DNA from: Phascolarctos cinereus
Lineage: Eukaryota; Chordata; Mammalia; Diprotodontia; Phascolarctidae
DNA: 64,000 nt
Assembly (NCBI RefSeq): GCF_002099425.1
Contig: NW_018343953.1
Coordinates: forward strand, 13,769,501-13,833,500
Direction of reading: 5' to 3'
Shown: positions 19,738 to 30,087 of the stretch, piece by piece
Layout of the letters: each line of letters opens with the position of its first letter
Position numbering within the stretch: the stretch's first letter is position 1
Notes under the pieces: generated by a model
The model's database searches: none
The model's input: the letters and a program-made list of their open reading frames with translations, nothing else
What the model was told of the DNA's origin: nothing
Program-made: the position numbers and the translations under genes

Positions 19738-19977
19738 AAGGGGGAGAGGAGATAAAGAGAGGAAAAGGGAGGAAAGAAAAGAGGAAGGGAGGGAAGAGGG
19801 AGGGGACAGAACCAAGAGATGGAGACAAAGAAAGGAAGAGAAAGGAAGAGAAAGGAAAGGAAGAAAAGAAATGAAGAAAGGAAAGTGGAAAGAGAGAAAA
19901 AAAGAATGAAAGAAAGGAGAAAGGAAGGAAGAAAAGAAATGAAGAAAGGAAAGAAGAGAGAAAGAAAGAAAGAGTTT
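19736..19977 (+). repeat. Purine (GA-rich) tract of about 240 bp
   Basis: Almost entirely A and G, with only a few pyrimidines. A 27-bp phrase starting GGAAGAAAAGAAATG recurs at 19859-19885 and 19927-19953, so it grew partly by duplication. Such tracts can adopt triplex (H-DNA) structure and stall replication. Long open frames across it on both strands are composition artefacts. Confidence 0.95.
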
Positions 19978-20313
19978 TATATTTAATATGTAGGTTTCCT
20001 CTATGATCCATTGTCTCTCATGAGAGAATATTCTCCCCATTCTTCAGTTTTTAGCTTTTAGGAAGTTACTTCCTTTCTCAACACATTAGTTGATTCTAAT
20101 CGTACTTCAAAGACTTGTAGATTCTCCCCCTCTGTGCCACTCACTCTCTTTTCCTTCAGAGCTCCTTTGGGAGCCAATAGGAGACTGGAATGGGGAATAA
20201 TGAGGACTCTACCTTGATTATTAGCTGTGATTCTGTCAAGAGAGTGATAGGTGTGTGAGGTGACAGTAACTGAAGCAGGAATGGACTAAAAGTGTTGCTG
20301 TTAACTTCCAGAG

Positions 20314-20349
<36 letters not shown>

Positions 20350-21424
20350 ATACCAAGAAGAGGTTATTCAGAGTTAGCATAATGCATGCATGTCAGAATC
20401 ATACCAATCCCATGAAAACTCAAGGAATATATTGTCTGTTTTTGAAACTTTGTGTCCTAGAAAGATAAGAGGGAAAAGAGATACTATTACGTTGCTTTTC
20501 AATCCATGTGTTTCTGTTTAGGTTCACTGTGCTTTATCTTATAAGTGCTGCTGAATTTCATTGTAGTTAGGATCCTAGTGTATATGGAGGTTCTCCCTGG
20601 GAATTCTGATCCTATCCCCTCTTCCCTTTCACACCCTACTCTGCTCCTCTCTCACCCTCCAATCCATCAAGAAAAGAAAAGATCATCCTTTCACCATGCA
20701 CATCTCCCAGTGAAAGTTTGCATCCTGCCATCTAAAGGCACTCCCTTTGGCGTGAGCCAGCAAACAGACAAGCCAAGGCACTCTGCATATCGGTTTCCCA
20801 GACAAAGGATATCCTTCAGCAAAAGGGGTATTTGTACTGGGACGACTGTAAGATCTCTTGGAAATTATAGCACCAAGCAAACCCGCTCAGTTAATGAGTT
20901 GGATGATCATTTGTTTTTAAATAAGGTGAATATCATTCATTTTAAAATGCTTTATTTGTGCTTTTTGTTTTCCAGGTTCTAAACCATTTACTGAAACATT
21001 AAGAAGGGAAACAAGTGTTGACAGTTTTCCTGGACTGTGATTTCAAACATGCTGTTTCATTTAGGAATGGTGCTGTAGATGTGTTCTTGGCATTTTGAAA
21101 GCCTGAAGATCTTAGAGAGGGGGGTGATTCAAGTAGTTGTTAGTTCTAAGTGATATACCAAAGGAGAGTGTGGTGAGTGGTGTTTGAAAGAACCTTTACA
21201 ATTCAGATGTTTCAGCTTCAAAATTGCCCCTGTATATTTTGTCATGCCAACCCAATGGAAATAAAAAGTCAAAAGGCAGCATCTGGCAATAGGTTAACTC
21301 TTTTGTTGTTGTTGTTGTATTAATTCATTCTATTTGTGGGGTACTTAACAGTCATACTAGATCACCCCAAATGTTCTAAGAGAGAGCCCACTCAGTACTG
21401 TACATTATCTTAAGCAGAATAAAA
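19978..21424. other. Unassigned stretch with a TG microsatellite
   Basis: A (TG)n run lies at 20313-20347 and a TTG run at 21302-21318. A 145-codon plus frame at 20545-20982 shows no domain, signal peptide or splice context that I can support. No repeat family recognised. Confidence 0.45.
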
Positions 21425-21545
21425 AACATGCCCACACTAAAGGGTGGCTTTGCCAGTAGTCACTGGGTGTCATGCGGGGGCATGTGAGAGAAGTGAGTGA
21501 GCAGAGCAGGTAATAGAAGTCAAGAAGACACAGATGGAGAATACT
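21425..21545 (-). mobile_element. RTE-tailed element, internal fragment
   Basis: 'GAAGTGAGTGAGCAGAGCAG' and 'GGTAATAGAAGTCAAGAAGA' then CAC match 14830-14875 ('CAAGTGAGTGAGCAGAACAG', 'GGCAATGGAAGTCAAGAAGA'). It is an internal piece of the same 5' part, same orientation, without the tail. Confidence 0.7.
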
Positions 21546-22559
21546 AGGGAGCAATAGCATTTGAGAGTCCCGGGGTTTGTTTTAATGGTCAAAAGCAGAG
21601 AGATTGGCAGAATCAAAGGAATAGTTCAAGGTAGCTGTTCAAAAGGCCATCTAAAAAAGTTATTAATTCACAGAAGCAGAGGATACAGGGCTAGGGAAGA
21701 ATGAGTACAGATGCATAGAATCAACAATAATAAAAGGTCTTGATACTAAGGCAACTCGGTGTCCTAGCCTCAGATAATAGTTAATCTCCCTATTCTGGGC
21801 CGGGCATAATTCAAGGTAGTCCAGTGATTCAGGACTGGAATTAGAATCCAATAATATATCATGGACCACATAATGCAATAAAAATTACTGATAATAAGAT
21901 TTAAAAGGATACAATTCCTAATTAAATTCGAATAAAACACTACTCTCTGCCTCTGAGTTCCACATAGTAATTGGTACTGAGGGGCCAACCCCCTTCTTCT
22001 GTAGAGATTGAACCTCATCTTCTTCATCCAAGGACATAAGACTACCATAAACCAACTAAAGTATCTCCTTTCTTCCTGGAGAATTTTCATTTGCTATGAT
22101 TAAGACAGTTTTACCTCTTCAATATAATAAGTAATCAAAGCATCTCCCAATAATTCTATCCCTTGTTTCCTAAAACCCTTTTAAGGAAAGAGTTGTCTGA
22201 ACCATTCCAAGGGAAGGAGAATCTACCAATTAAGGGGAACCCAAACCATTTTCCTAGGTTCTATAGAATCTTCTGAGACAGTAGGTATCTCAAGGCCAAG
22301 GCAACTCTACATCTCAGATGCAACAAGGGTTGGGGAGGATTAATTGGGACTATATCTAAAAATAATACATCCTTATCAAATGACTCTTCCTGAAAGTCTA
22401 ATCTACAGAACCTTTGGATCAGAGAATCCTCCTACTCTTTTGGAGTAGTGTTCATTTATCAAAGACACAAGCTCTGGGAGGTAAGATGCTTAACTCTAAT
22501 AATCAGGGGTATGATAATAAAGCTATTTTAAAAGTTCATTCCAGCATTTAATAAAACCA
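21546..22559. other. Unassigned stretch
   Basis: About 1 kb that matches none of the families I recognise. A 106-codon minus frame at 21770-22090 has no identifiable motif. It adjoins the antisense L1 piece at 22560, so part may be older LINE or other retroelement sequence, but nothing supports a specific call. Confidence 0.4.
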
Positions 22560-23125
22560 GCCTTTTAGAGTTCTGATTTTGTTTATAGTAATAATTTTAA
22601 AAATAAAATTTTAAAAAAGCAAACCTTTTACTTCATTTCTTGTAAGGATTCTAGTTTATCTTGTGGCCAAGCTCTATTTTGCTCTGAGCCTTTGCTTGTA
22701 GGTATTTCTCCTCCTCTGGGTTTATGTCTTGAGCATCTTTGGCATCATAAAAGTTCTTAATCCTTTTTTTTTGGCATTGTTGTTTTTATATACTCATTGT
22801 TGAAGCTTTACTTCCAGGATTGGGACTTTGTGTTATATCTAGGCTCTTTATACTTTGTTATGGCCTTCAGTGGTCCTGACTTGCCTTATCTAGTGTGTTA
22901 CTGCTCAGATCAATGCAAAAGGACTGGGGCCTTTTTCTGCTCCCAAGGGTCTGTCTCCACGATCCTTGCCTACCTCCATGCAACAGTTTTTGTTCATTAC
23001 TTGCTTTGGGTCAAATTTGTGATCTTGTGCTGGAAAGATGACCCATTGTGGGTTTTTTTCCTTACATTTTTGGTCATTTCTCAGTCTAGTGAATTTCTTA
23101 GATCTTTGTTGAAATAATTCTAGGG
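22560..23125 (-). mobile_element. Probable L1 LINE 5' region, antisense
   Basis: On the minus strand the stretch 22640-22760 reads DAKDAQDINPEEE followed by Lys/Gln-rich residues, like the N-terminal part of marsupial L1 ORF1, with a non-coding 5' leader beyond it. The frame is interrupted by stops (for example after GHKIN). A 106-codon plus-strand frame across this region is therefore a shadow. Confidence 0.45.
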
Positions 23126-23203
23126 TAGCTGGGCTGCACTGCTTTCTCCAATGCTACCATTTCAGCTGATCGTCCTCTACTATTTAAGTCACTGCCTCCA
23201 ACT

Positions 23204-23382
23204 GGCCATCTCTAGTCCTCCTGATCTATGTCTTGCCACTGGATCCGGATGGCTGTGGGGGAGAGAGTGAGACTAGTGACTTTGCACAGCCCTGCCTCAC
23301 TTAAATCCAGTTCACTTGCAAGTCAAGACATCACTCTCCTGATGTCATTGGTCCTCTGAGAATGAAGGACAAACAACAACAA
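23204..23382 (+). mobile_element. RTE-tailed element, 179 bp, perfect target-site duplication
   Basis: Begins 'GGCCATCTCTAGTCCTCCTG', contains 'TTGCCACTGGATCCGGATGG' and 'GACTTTGCACAGCCCTGCCT', ends 'GAATGAAGGACAAACAACAA'. The 13-mer ACTGCCTCCAACT is present at 23191-23203 and 23383-23395. The copy at 45376 starts at the same point, suggesting either a real short element or a preferred truncation site. Confidence 0.85.
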
Positions 23383-23439
23383 ACTGCCTCCAACTAAGAT
23401 TAATGTCTTTGACAGAAAAGAATAATTAGCAAATTCCTT

Positions 23440-23745
23440 AACCATTTTCTATTTGCACTTTATACAGGTTTAATTACTTATCTAATGGATAGTATAGAAC
23501 TCACACACCTCCTCCATGTAATCTTCCTTATCTCCCCATTTGGAAGTGATATATTTCTCATCTGACCTTTATATTCTTTTTATATACTTCTAACCTTCTA
23601 ATTTATATTACTTATATGTGTGCATATATCTTGTCTCTTCCTAGTAGATTGTTAGCTACTTGAGGACAGTGATGTCTTATTTACCTTTAAATTATTGCCA
23701 GTAAATTACACAGCAGTTTCTTAATGTCTGATGAATGAATAAAGT
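23440..23745 (+). mobile_element. L2 LINE 3' UTR and end
   Basis: 'ATCTTGTCTCTTCCTAGTAG', 'ATTGTTAGCTACTTGAGGAC' and 'TTCTTAATGTCTGATGAATG' mark the end; the upstream pyrimidine-rich part belongs to the same copy. Confidence 0.65.
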
Positions 23746-23964
23746 GATAAATGAATTAAATTATAGGTTCATACTAATCATAAATAGATAAAAGTACATT
23801 TAGATTTTGAAAGTATATTTAAATTCATAAATCTTGAATTTTATATCAGGGAACTAAACTTAGTGAATGTACATACGTGGGAATACCATTGATTAGAGCA
23901 TGAATAATAACATAAACCAACAAAGTCTTTGAAACTGAAGTTTAAAGATAAGAATAATAAATGA

Positions 23965-24155
23965 ACAAAGTAGTATAGTGGAAAGAATGCACTGGTGGCC
24001 AGAAGACTTGAGTTTGAATCCCAATTTGCCACTTATGACCTGAACAATGTTGGGCAAATCCTGTCACCTCTTTGGATCTCAACTTCCTCCTCTAGAATGA
24101 GGGGAATGGAGTACCTGACCACTAAATGGCCTTCCAGCTTTAAATCAATGAACTC
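23965..24155 (+). mobile_element. MIR3-type SINE
   Basis: 'AGTATAGTGGAAAGAATGCA', 'CTTGAGTTTGAATCCCAATT', 'GTTGGGCAAATCCTGTCACC' and the 3' end 'GACCACTAAATGGCCTTCCA' 'GCTTTAAAT'. Confidence 0.8.
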
Positions 24156-24234
24156 AGTTGTTTTTCTAGACCTTAGGCGGGATTTAATCTTGAGCTATAA
24201 CATTTATTTCTTAAAGACTTCAATTTAAAAACAC

Positions 24235-24540
24235 TTTTAAATATATTGGGCATACAAAGCTTCATGTGTTCAAGGCACTGTATCAGGCATTGGGGAGACA
24301 AAGAAAAAATGCATCAGGTCTTTTCTTTTTTATTTTTTTTCCAGGCAATTGGGGTTAAGTGACTTGCCCAGGGTCACACAGCTAGTAAGTGTGAAGTGTT
24401 TGGTCTGAGGCCCGATTTGAACTCAGGTCTTCCTGACTTCAGGGCCAGCGCTCTATTTACTGCACCACCTAGCTGCCCCTATCCAGTCTTTTCTTTAAGG
24501 ACCTTACTTTCCACTAGCCTTTTAGATAAAAGAAATTTCT
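24235..24540 (-). mobile_element. L2 LINE 3' end, antisense, split by a SINE
   Basis: 'AAGGCACTGTATCAGGCATT' and 'GGGGAGACAAAGAAAAAATG' before the SINE, 'TTCTTTAAGGACCTTACTTT' after it, are one reversed L2 end. Confidence 0.7.
24326..24480 (-). mobile_element. L1-type poly-A tRNA-SINE, antisense
   Basis: T-rich start, 'CCAGGCAATTGGGGTTAAGT', 'GACTTGCCCAGGGTCACACA', 'GGCCCGATTTGAACTCAGGT', ending 'CACCACCTAGCTGCCCCT'. Flanks ATCAGGTCTTTTCTTT (24312-24327) and ATCCAGTCTTTTCTTT (24481-24496) form a 16-bp duplication with two mismatches. Confidence 0.9.
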
Positions 24541-25029
24541 GAGTGATGTTCTTTTGAGAAAAAGTTATGAGACAATAAGGTTCTTAAATTATGTTTTTAA
24601 TTAGGGCTATGTATGTCTTTTCACATGTTATATAGTATGAAATTGCCGTTCCTCTGGTGGGAATATTGTTATGTTATATATGTTGGCCTAAAGTATTTTA
24701 CAGTTAGAGTTGGCACTGTGCCGTGGCTGCCTGTCCCACAATTAACAAATCACCATGCAGAGTTCACCTGCAGAGAGCTGGGGATGGAGTTATCCATGTG
24801 TGGAAATGTCTTGGGTGATTGAAAAATAAAGGAGGGAAAAGGGAAGCTAGCATGCTTCTCCTAATGAGAGATTTCTTTTTAGTGAATATGAGAAAAATTC
24901 TTCAGGAAAAAAGAATCTTTCTAGACATGTATCAGGACTGAGAATTAAGTCTACAGGCCAGAGAATCTGCGACGTGATCTATGTGAGAAATGTAACATAA
25001 AGATAATGCTGTGATGACAATCTGCTCTT
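24541..25029. other. Unassigned stretch
   Basis: Nothing recognised; a 69-codon frame at 24613-24822 lacks any motif. Confidence 0.5.
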
Positions 25030-25168
25030 GATTCAATGGTTCAAATACTATTAAGCACCAATTACATGGTGAAGCAGAGTACAAAGTCCTGGGGAGAGAT
25101 AAAGTTTATACACGACACCCTTATCCATCCTAGCATGGAACTTACAGTCTAATAAGACAAGATGACAT
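25030..25168 (-). mobile_element. L2 LINE 3' end, antisense
   Basis: 'TACTATTAAGCACCAATTAC', 'GAGTACAAAGTCCTGGGGAG' and 'GGAACTTACAGTCTAATAAG'. Confidence 0.7.
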
Positions 25169-25922
25169 GGCCATATTGATAACATTTATGATTTATAGCA
25201 TTTATGTAATGTGTATGAGAGATCCAAAGTATTATGTGAGGCACCAATTGGCAAATGGGGTAGGAAGATGGCCCATCTTAACCAAAGCCATGGAAAGAGG
25301 ACTTTTGATTATCCATCCTATTTGTACTGAGTGTTTCTTACTATACCAATTTCACCTAATTTAAGTGGAATTCACTTCTTTTAAATGGGTATTGATACTG
25401 GGTTCTGAGTTCAAGCTCCTAGATAAATTTAAGATAGTGCCTTTTTTTAAAAAATGGAAATTCTATTTAAATGAAATCAACTTTGAAGAATTCAATTTAA
25501 GTAAATCTTGACAGAACCAGAGAGATGGCAGTTGAAATCCACACCAGACCTCACTTCCACGGTAATGGAATTCATTGATATGCAGGAAATTTCTAGAAAC
25601 AATTTACATAGAAAAGCTTCTGTTTTCTGAGGCACTGTCTGCTAGGGTATTTTCACTGGGAATGCATTTTAGGAACCTTTTCCTTTTTTGGAGTTTAGAA
25701 TGTTTCTGAACTATATAAAAGCTAGAGAGAATATGGCTCATTCCAGGGAGCCTCAGTTTGTGGTGAAAGCAACAGGAACAATATATGTAGGTTTCTATTT
25801 ATTGTGTTGTGATAAAATTAATGGAAGTGTAAGAATTAAAGCTGGTAATAAGAAAAATTGGAGATAAGGAGGAGAAACCAAATTTGGGGGCCTCCATTGT
25901 CCTCTTAGTACTAAAATTATTG
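25169..25922. other. Unassigned stretch
   Basis: No exon, RNA gene or repeat recognised. Confidence 0.5.
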
Positions 25923-25924
25923 CT

Positions 25925-26018
25925 GAACCAAACACTGTAACACACACACTCACCCACAGACACACACACACCCCTATCCCTCTGTTTATCTGTTTTATTT
26001 TACCTATCTTCCATCCAT

Positions 26019-26060
<42 letters not shown>
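25925..26060. repeat. CA and AT microsatellites
   Basis: Imperfect (CA)n at 25938-25972 and (AT)n at about 26021-26056, separated by the first unit of the diverged tandem array. Confidence 0.9.
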
Positions 26061-26065
<5 letters not shown>

Positions 26066-26365
26066 TAATATATGCAAAAACATATGTCTGTTTATGTATT
26101 TTATTGAACCCATCTTCCACATATATATGAACATAATATAATGCAATGTAATACAATATAATATATACATGTATCCATATAGCTATTCATCTGTCTACAA
26201 TCTATATATTTTTGAACCTGTCTTCCATATGTAATATGTAATATACATAATATAATATAGTATAGTATAATATAATAAATACTTGTATCTATATATCTCT
26301 CTATATCTGTTTGTCCATATGTTTTATTGGCTTCAAGGCTAGTTTTCCATCTATTATTCTGCACT
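25980..26365. repeat. Diverged tandem array, unit about 105-117 bp
   Basis: A phrase of the type CTGTttat...TTTTATT..ACC.ATCTTCCA recurs from about 25983, 26088, 26190 and 26305, each time followed by AT-rich filler containing ATAATATAAT. Roughly 3.5 decayed units. The intervening AT runs have expanded differently in each. Confidence 0.55.
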
Positions 26366-26394
26366 GCTTCCTGTTTCAGTGTATGTTTTATTCA

Positions 26395-26505
26395 TAGATA
26401 GATATAATTAAGCATATAAATATATTTATATATGTAAATTTATACATATATGTATACATGCATGTATATCTATCTATCTATCTCCGTCCATCTATCTATC
26501 AATTT
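26395..26505. repeat. TATA and (TATC)n simple repeats
   Basis: 'ATATAAATATATTTATATAT' and 'TATCTATCTATCTATCTCCG' runs. Confidence 0.85.
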
Positions 26506-27000
26506 GGGGAAGATGGAACATCTTTGCTTTTATTATTATAAATTTGGTGTCCAAAGTACTGATTCTTCTGGAAAGTATAATTACCTTCTAGTTTCCTCTT
26601 ATTTGCAAGCTGGGTTTCTTTAACCCTATGAGCTCTCTGAATTCTTAGGCTAGCACTCAGTCTGATGAATTACATATACAGAAATATAACTAGCCCAGAG
26701 TAAATAGAGCTTTACTTCAGGGCACTGCCACGTAGGGGGCGTGATTTCTTTTCATGATAACTGCCATCCTTGTGCCTCTGCTAGCCGTCCTCCACTAGAC
26801 CAGGGTGCGGTAACTCCTGCTTTGCTAACCCATATATCATATCATCCCTCTTTCGGGGCCTGTTCCACATCTTCAGCTCCCCCCCAAGACAGGGAATAGC
26901 CATTGCTTTTCAGTGTGGCCAGCCCCATAATAGAACTATATTCTATGCTGCCACACTTGCTTCTACTTCCTCCATTTGTCCTAGGCACAGTTTTGGCTAA
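26506..27000. other. Unassigned stretch
   Basis: No recognised feature. Contains a relatively GC-rich patch at 26720-26900 with few CpGs, not a CpG island. Confidence 0.45.
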
Positions 27001-27002
27001 GA

Positions 27003-27280
27003 GTGGCCAAGCAACTAAGTGGAGTAGTGGATTGAATGTTGGAGTCAGAAAAACCTGAATTCAAATTCTGTCTCAAACACTAACTAGTTGTATGACCTTG
27101 GGTAAATTACTTAACTTCTCTCAGTTAACTTCATCTAAATGAGAATAATAATAACACTTACCTCACAGGGTTGTCGTGGGAATCAAATGATATAATATAT
27201 ATAAAATGCTTTGCCAACCTAAAAGTGCTATGTAAATCGAAAGTGTCACTATTGCTACTACTACTGCTAATAATAACAAT
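27003..27280 (+). mobile_element. MIR SINE, full length
   Basis: 'GAATGTTGGAGTCAGAAAAA', 'CCTGAATTCAAATTCTGTCT', 'ATGACCTTGGGTAAATTACT', 'AATAATAATAACACTTACCT', 'CACAGGGTTGTCGTGGGAAT' and 'CAACCTAAAAGTGCTATGTA'. Confidence 0.88.
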
Positions 27281-27369
27281 AATCTCTGCATTAGGTGTTC
27301 ATATTTCTAGAAAGGGCTTTTAGTTTTATATTCATTTGGCAGAAATTTCTTTAACTTTAAGTTGGAATC

Positions 27370-27722
27370 AATCAGTTAGTGATCAACATAGATTTAGTAA
27401 GCACTAGCTACATGCCAGGCACTATGCTAGGTTCTGGAGATTCAGGACAAAAGCAGAATTAACAATGCCTTCAACAAGTTAACAGTCTAGCTTAAGGAGA
27501 AAACATGTACACATGCAGAAATGTTGAAAATAGATACAAAGTAATTTTTCAGGGAAAGAACTAGCAGATAGGAATTATTAGGAAATACTAGGAAGGATTG
27601 GAAAAGGCTTCATGTAGAAAGTATCACTTGAGCTGAGCCTTTAAGGAAACAAAAGATTCTATGAGACAGTGGTGAGGAAGGGGTGCATAGCAGGCATGAG
27701 GGACAACCAGTGCAGTCACACA
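27370..27722 (-). mobile_element. L2 LINE 3' part, antisense
   Basis: 'AGTGATCAACATAGATTTAG', 'ACATGCCAGGCACTATGCTA', 'GGAAAAGGCTTCATGTAGAA', 'ATCACTTGAGCTGAGCCTTT' and 'GGCATGAGGGACAACCAGTG' run from the L2 3' end into the body. Confidence 0.8.
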
Positions 27723-28765
27723 GACTGATAATTAGACACTCAGGATTTTTTTTTATATCCTTGATACTATTTTCTCAAGTGAAACCAAACTGTAATTATT
27801 TCAAGCCATCAACCTGTTCTATCATGATTCTCGGGAACCTTAATTTCACTAATAAGAGAGAACTGAGGGCAGGAAATTAAGAGAGGGCTCTAGTCAAAAA
27901 AGTATAGATGTGTGAATAGTGGGAGCAGATATTCAATGCCCCTTGAGTAGGCCACATTCTTTCTGTCCCCTTTCTGATTTGGAATTAGCTTTGGGGAATA
28001 TTGAATTTTCCCAGGACCATTACTCTTTTGAGCCTGGCACTCAAGGATCTTAATTTATTGGTAATTAAGGCTCAAGAAGGATACCATTATTACAATAAAT
28101 CAGCCTCTCCTTTGAAAAGCATTAGTTTCCAAGTTCTAAGACAGCAGAAATGTCTGATTTAAATCAGTAATGCCACATAAAAAGCAACTTAGCCTATATT
28201 TGATTTTATTAAAAAAACAAAATAAAACAAAACAGAAACAGCCTGGGCGATAATGATCTATAAGATAAAACCTACTGTGAGATGGAAGCATGAATACTCA
28301 GAACACTCAGGCTGCCAGCTGATGATCTTAGGATAATAGGACAGAGTTAGGATAGAATGAGCAATAGATGGACTAGGTCACCTAATCTAGCTTCTTATTT
28401 TAGTGATGTGGAAACTGAGTCCGAGAGATGTGAAGAGACTCATCCAACCTAGGTCCTCTGACTCCAAATTTAGATTCTTTTCTCTAGTGTGATCTAGCTT
28501 GACTGAAATTATGGTCTTGTGAGACCTTCTGGATATAGTGGGTGGGCCATATATTGGGTTGCCTAAATAGAATTTGAGTGTCCCATTGGATGCACTAAAA
28601 CACAGTCCTTTGTTCATTTCTTAATCATTCTTAATGCTAACTACATAGTCAATCACCATCAATGACACACAAAACCCCAATGTGTTAACACCAACATCTT
28701 CCTGGTTCATGCTACGTGACTGAATAATCTCTAAAAAGTCTGGATTGCTGGGGATGCCCTCCATT
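27723..28765. other. Largely unassigned stretch
   Basis: No host feature recognised. A poorly preserved MIR-like antisense piece may lie at 28370-28470 ('GTGGAAACTGAGTCCGAGAG'). Sequence just before 28765 may already belong to the L1 copy that follows. Confidence 0.45.
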
Positions 28766-28767
28766 AG

Positions 28768-29775
28768 TAAGTGGCCAAAGGATATGGATAGTTTTCAAAT
28801 GAAAAATTTCAAACAATCTATGCTTATATTAAATCACAGTTTACATATGTAAAGCTGGAAGCGTATTTAGAGGGCAACTAGACTTGAGAGGCCATCCTTC
28901 GATTTATCGATAAGGTAGTTGAAGCCCAGAGATATTAGGTAGTTTGCCCAAAGTCACACAGGTAGTAAAATGGCCATGCTGGGTTTTGAATCCAGATTCT
29001 GTGATTCCAAATCCTGTTTACTTTCATTAATAGTAAGAGGTGAAAATTTAAACCACTTTGAGGTTTTACCTCATACCATATCCATTGACAAAGATGACAA
29101 AGATTTGGAAAGTTCATTGTTGGAGGGTGTTTGGGAAGACCTTGTGGAACTATTGGTAAACTGTGAAGTAGTCCAACTGTTCTAGATATCAGTTTGGAAT
29201 TATGCATAAAAAAAACCAAGTTTTTTCATCAAATCTACTATTTAGCATATGTCCCAAGGAAGTCAAAGACAAAAACAAAGACAAACACCCAAATATTCAT
29301 AGTGGTATCCTTTTTGGAAGCAAATAACTGGAATGGAGGGTGGGAAGTGGGTACCCATTGATTGGAGAATGACTGAAAAAACTATAGTATATGAATGTAA
29401 TATAATGATTGTGCAGCAAGAAATGACAAATATTCAGAGGAACATGGAAAGATTTACATGAACTCATGGCAGAGTAAAATAGAGTAAGAATACCATGTGA
29501 TGATAATAATGACAATACCAATGACGATGAAAATCTAAGTAAAAATATCACTGAAAGCAAGGTAAGTCAGAGTAATTGAAAAATCAATGAAAGTCCCAGA
29601 GAACAGATAATGAAACATATCTCCCACTCACAACAAAAAGCCAGGGGGACTCCTAGATCCCAATATTGTTTCTATTATCACATGTGATGATTGTGATGTA
29701 TATTTTGTTTAATTGTTATCCTTTGGCATAGGAAGGTTGAATTGGGGGGTGGAATGGAAAGAACTTTGCTATTAA
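28768..29775 (+). mobile_element. L1 LINE, 3' part of ORF2 and 3' end
   Basis: Codons at 28769-28810 read KWPKDMDSFQMKNF, matching the ORF2 C-terminal region of mammalian L1. After a MIR3 piece the copy resumes ('CACTTTGAGGTTTTACCTCA', 'TTGTTGGAGGGTGTTTGGGA', 'CAAATATTCATAGTGGTATC', 'CCCATTGATTGGAGAATGAC', 'GGAAAGATTTACATGAACTC') and ends in an A-rich tail. It is 5'-truncated and has many stops. Confidence 0.75.
28850..29012 (-). mobile_element. MIR3-type SINE inside L1
   Basis: 'GTAAAGCTGGAAGCGTATTT', 'TAGTTTGCCCAAAGTCACAC' and 'GGGTTTTGAATCCAGATTCT' are MIR3 in reverse, separating two collinear L1 parts. Confidence 0.7.
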
Positions 29776-29832
29776 AATAAAAGACACAAATAAAATAATA
29801 GTAATAATAACAATTATTATTATTGTTATTAT

Positions 29833-30077
29833 CTTGGCTTCCTCTCTTTCCCCAGCTGGAAGTTCAGTGCTCTTATTGATGATTGGCACAGTAGCTTTGA
29901 TCTGCTCCATTTCCAATCTTTGCCTTTTGTTAGGGCTCACTATATTCATGCCAGACTTAGTGTGGACATCCAATTTGCTTAGCCCACTGCAGCTCAGAAT
30001 TCTCAAGCTCAAGTGATCCACTAGCTTCACCCTCTCCCCTGCAGCATGGATTACAAGTATGCACCACCATGCCTAGC
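29833..30077 (-). pseudogene. 7SL RNA retrocopy (SRP RNA pseudogene), near full length
   Basis: On the minus strand it starts GCTAGGCATGGTGGTGCATA, continues GGATCACTTGAGCTTGAGAA, GGGTGTCCGCACTAAGTTCGG-like 'TTGGATGTCCACACTAAGTC', then GGAAATGGAGCAGATCAAAG (the helix 8 region bound by SRP54) and ends TTCCAGCTGGGGAAAGAG with an A-rich tail toward 29775. Both the Alu domain and most of the S domain are present, with roughly 45 bp missing in the S domain. The normal 7SL RNA is about 300 nt and forms the scaffold of the signal recognition particle. This copy is diverged throughout and not expected to be functional. Its tail faces the L1 tail at 29775. Confidence 0.8.
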
Positions 30078-30087
30078 AGTTTCTCTG

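Noticed and set aside
19648-20040. 130-codon Ser/Phe/Leu-rich minus frame resembling a membrane protein
   Set aside because: Translation of the purine tract and TG microsatellite; not a gene.
20545-20982. 145-codon plus-strand open frame
   Set aside because: Overlapped by an antisense frame and without any motif; no conserved exon signals seen.
21546-22559. Possible LTR or retrovirus-like sequence
   Set aside because: No paired terminal repeats, primer-binding site or coding motif could be seen; left unassigned.
22797-23117. 106-codon plus-strand frame rich in hydrophobic residues
   Set aside because: It lies antisense to a probable L1 5' region, so it is a shadow frame.
26700-26900. Possible CpG island
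   Set aside because: Slightly GC-rich but with few CpG dinucleotides.
29833-30077. Functional 7SL RNA gene
   Set aside because: Substitutions throughout, a gap in the S domain and an A-rich tail mark it as a retrocopy.
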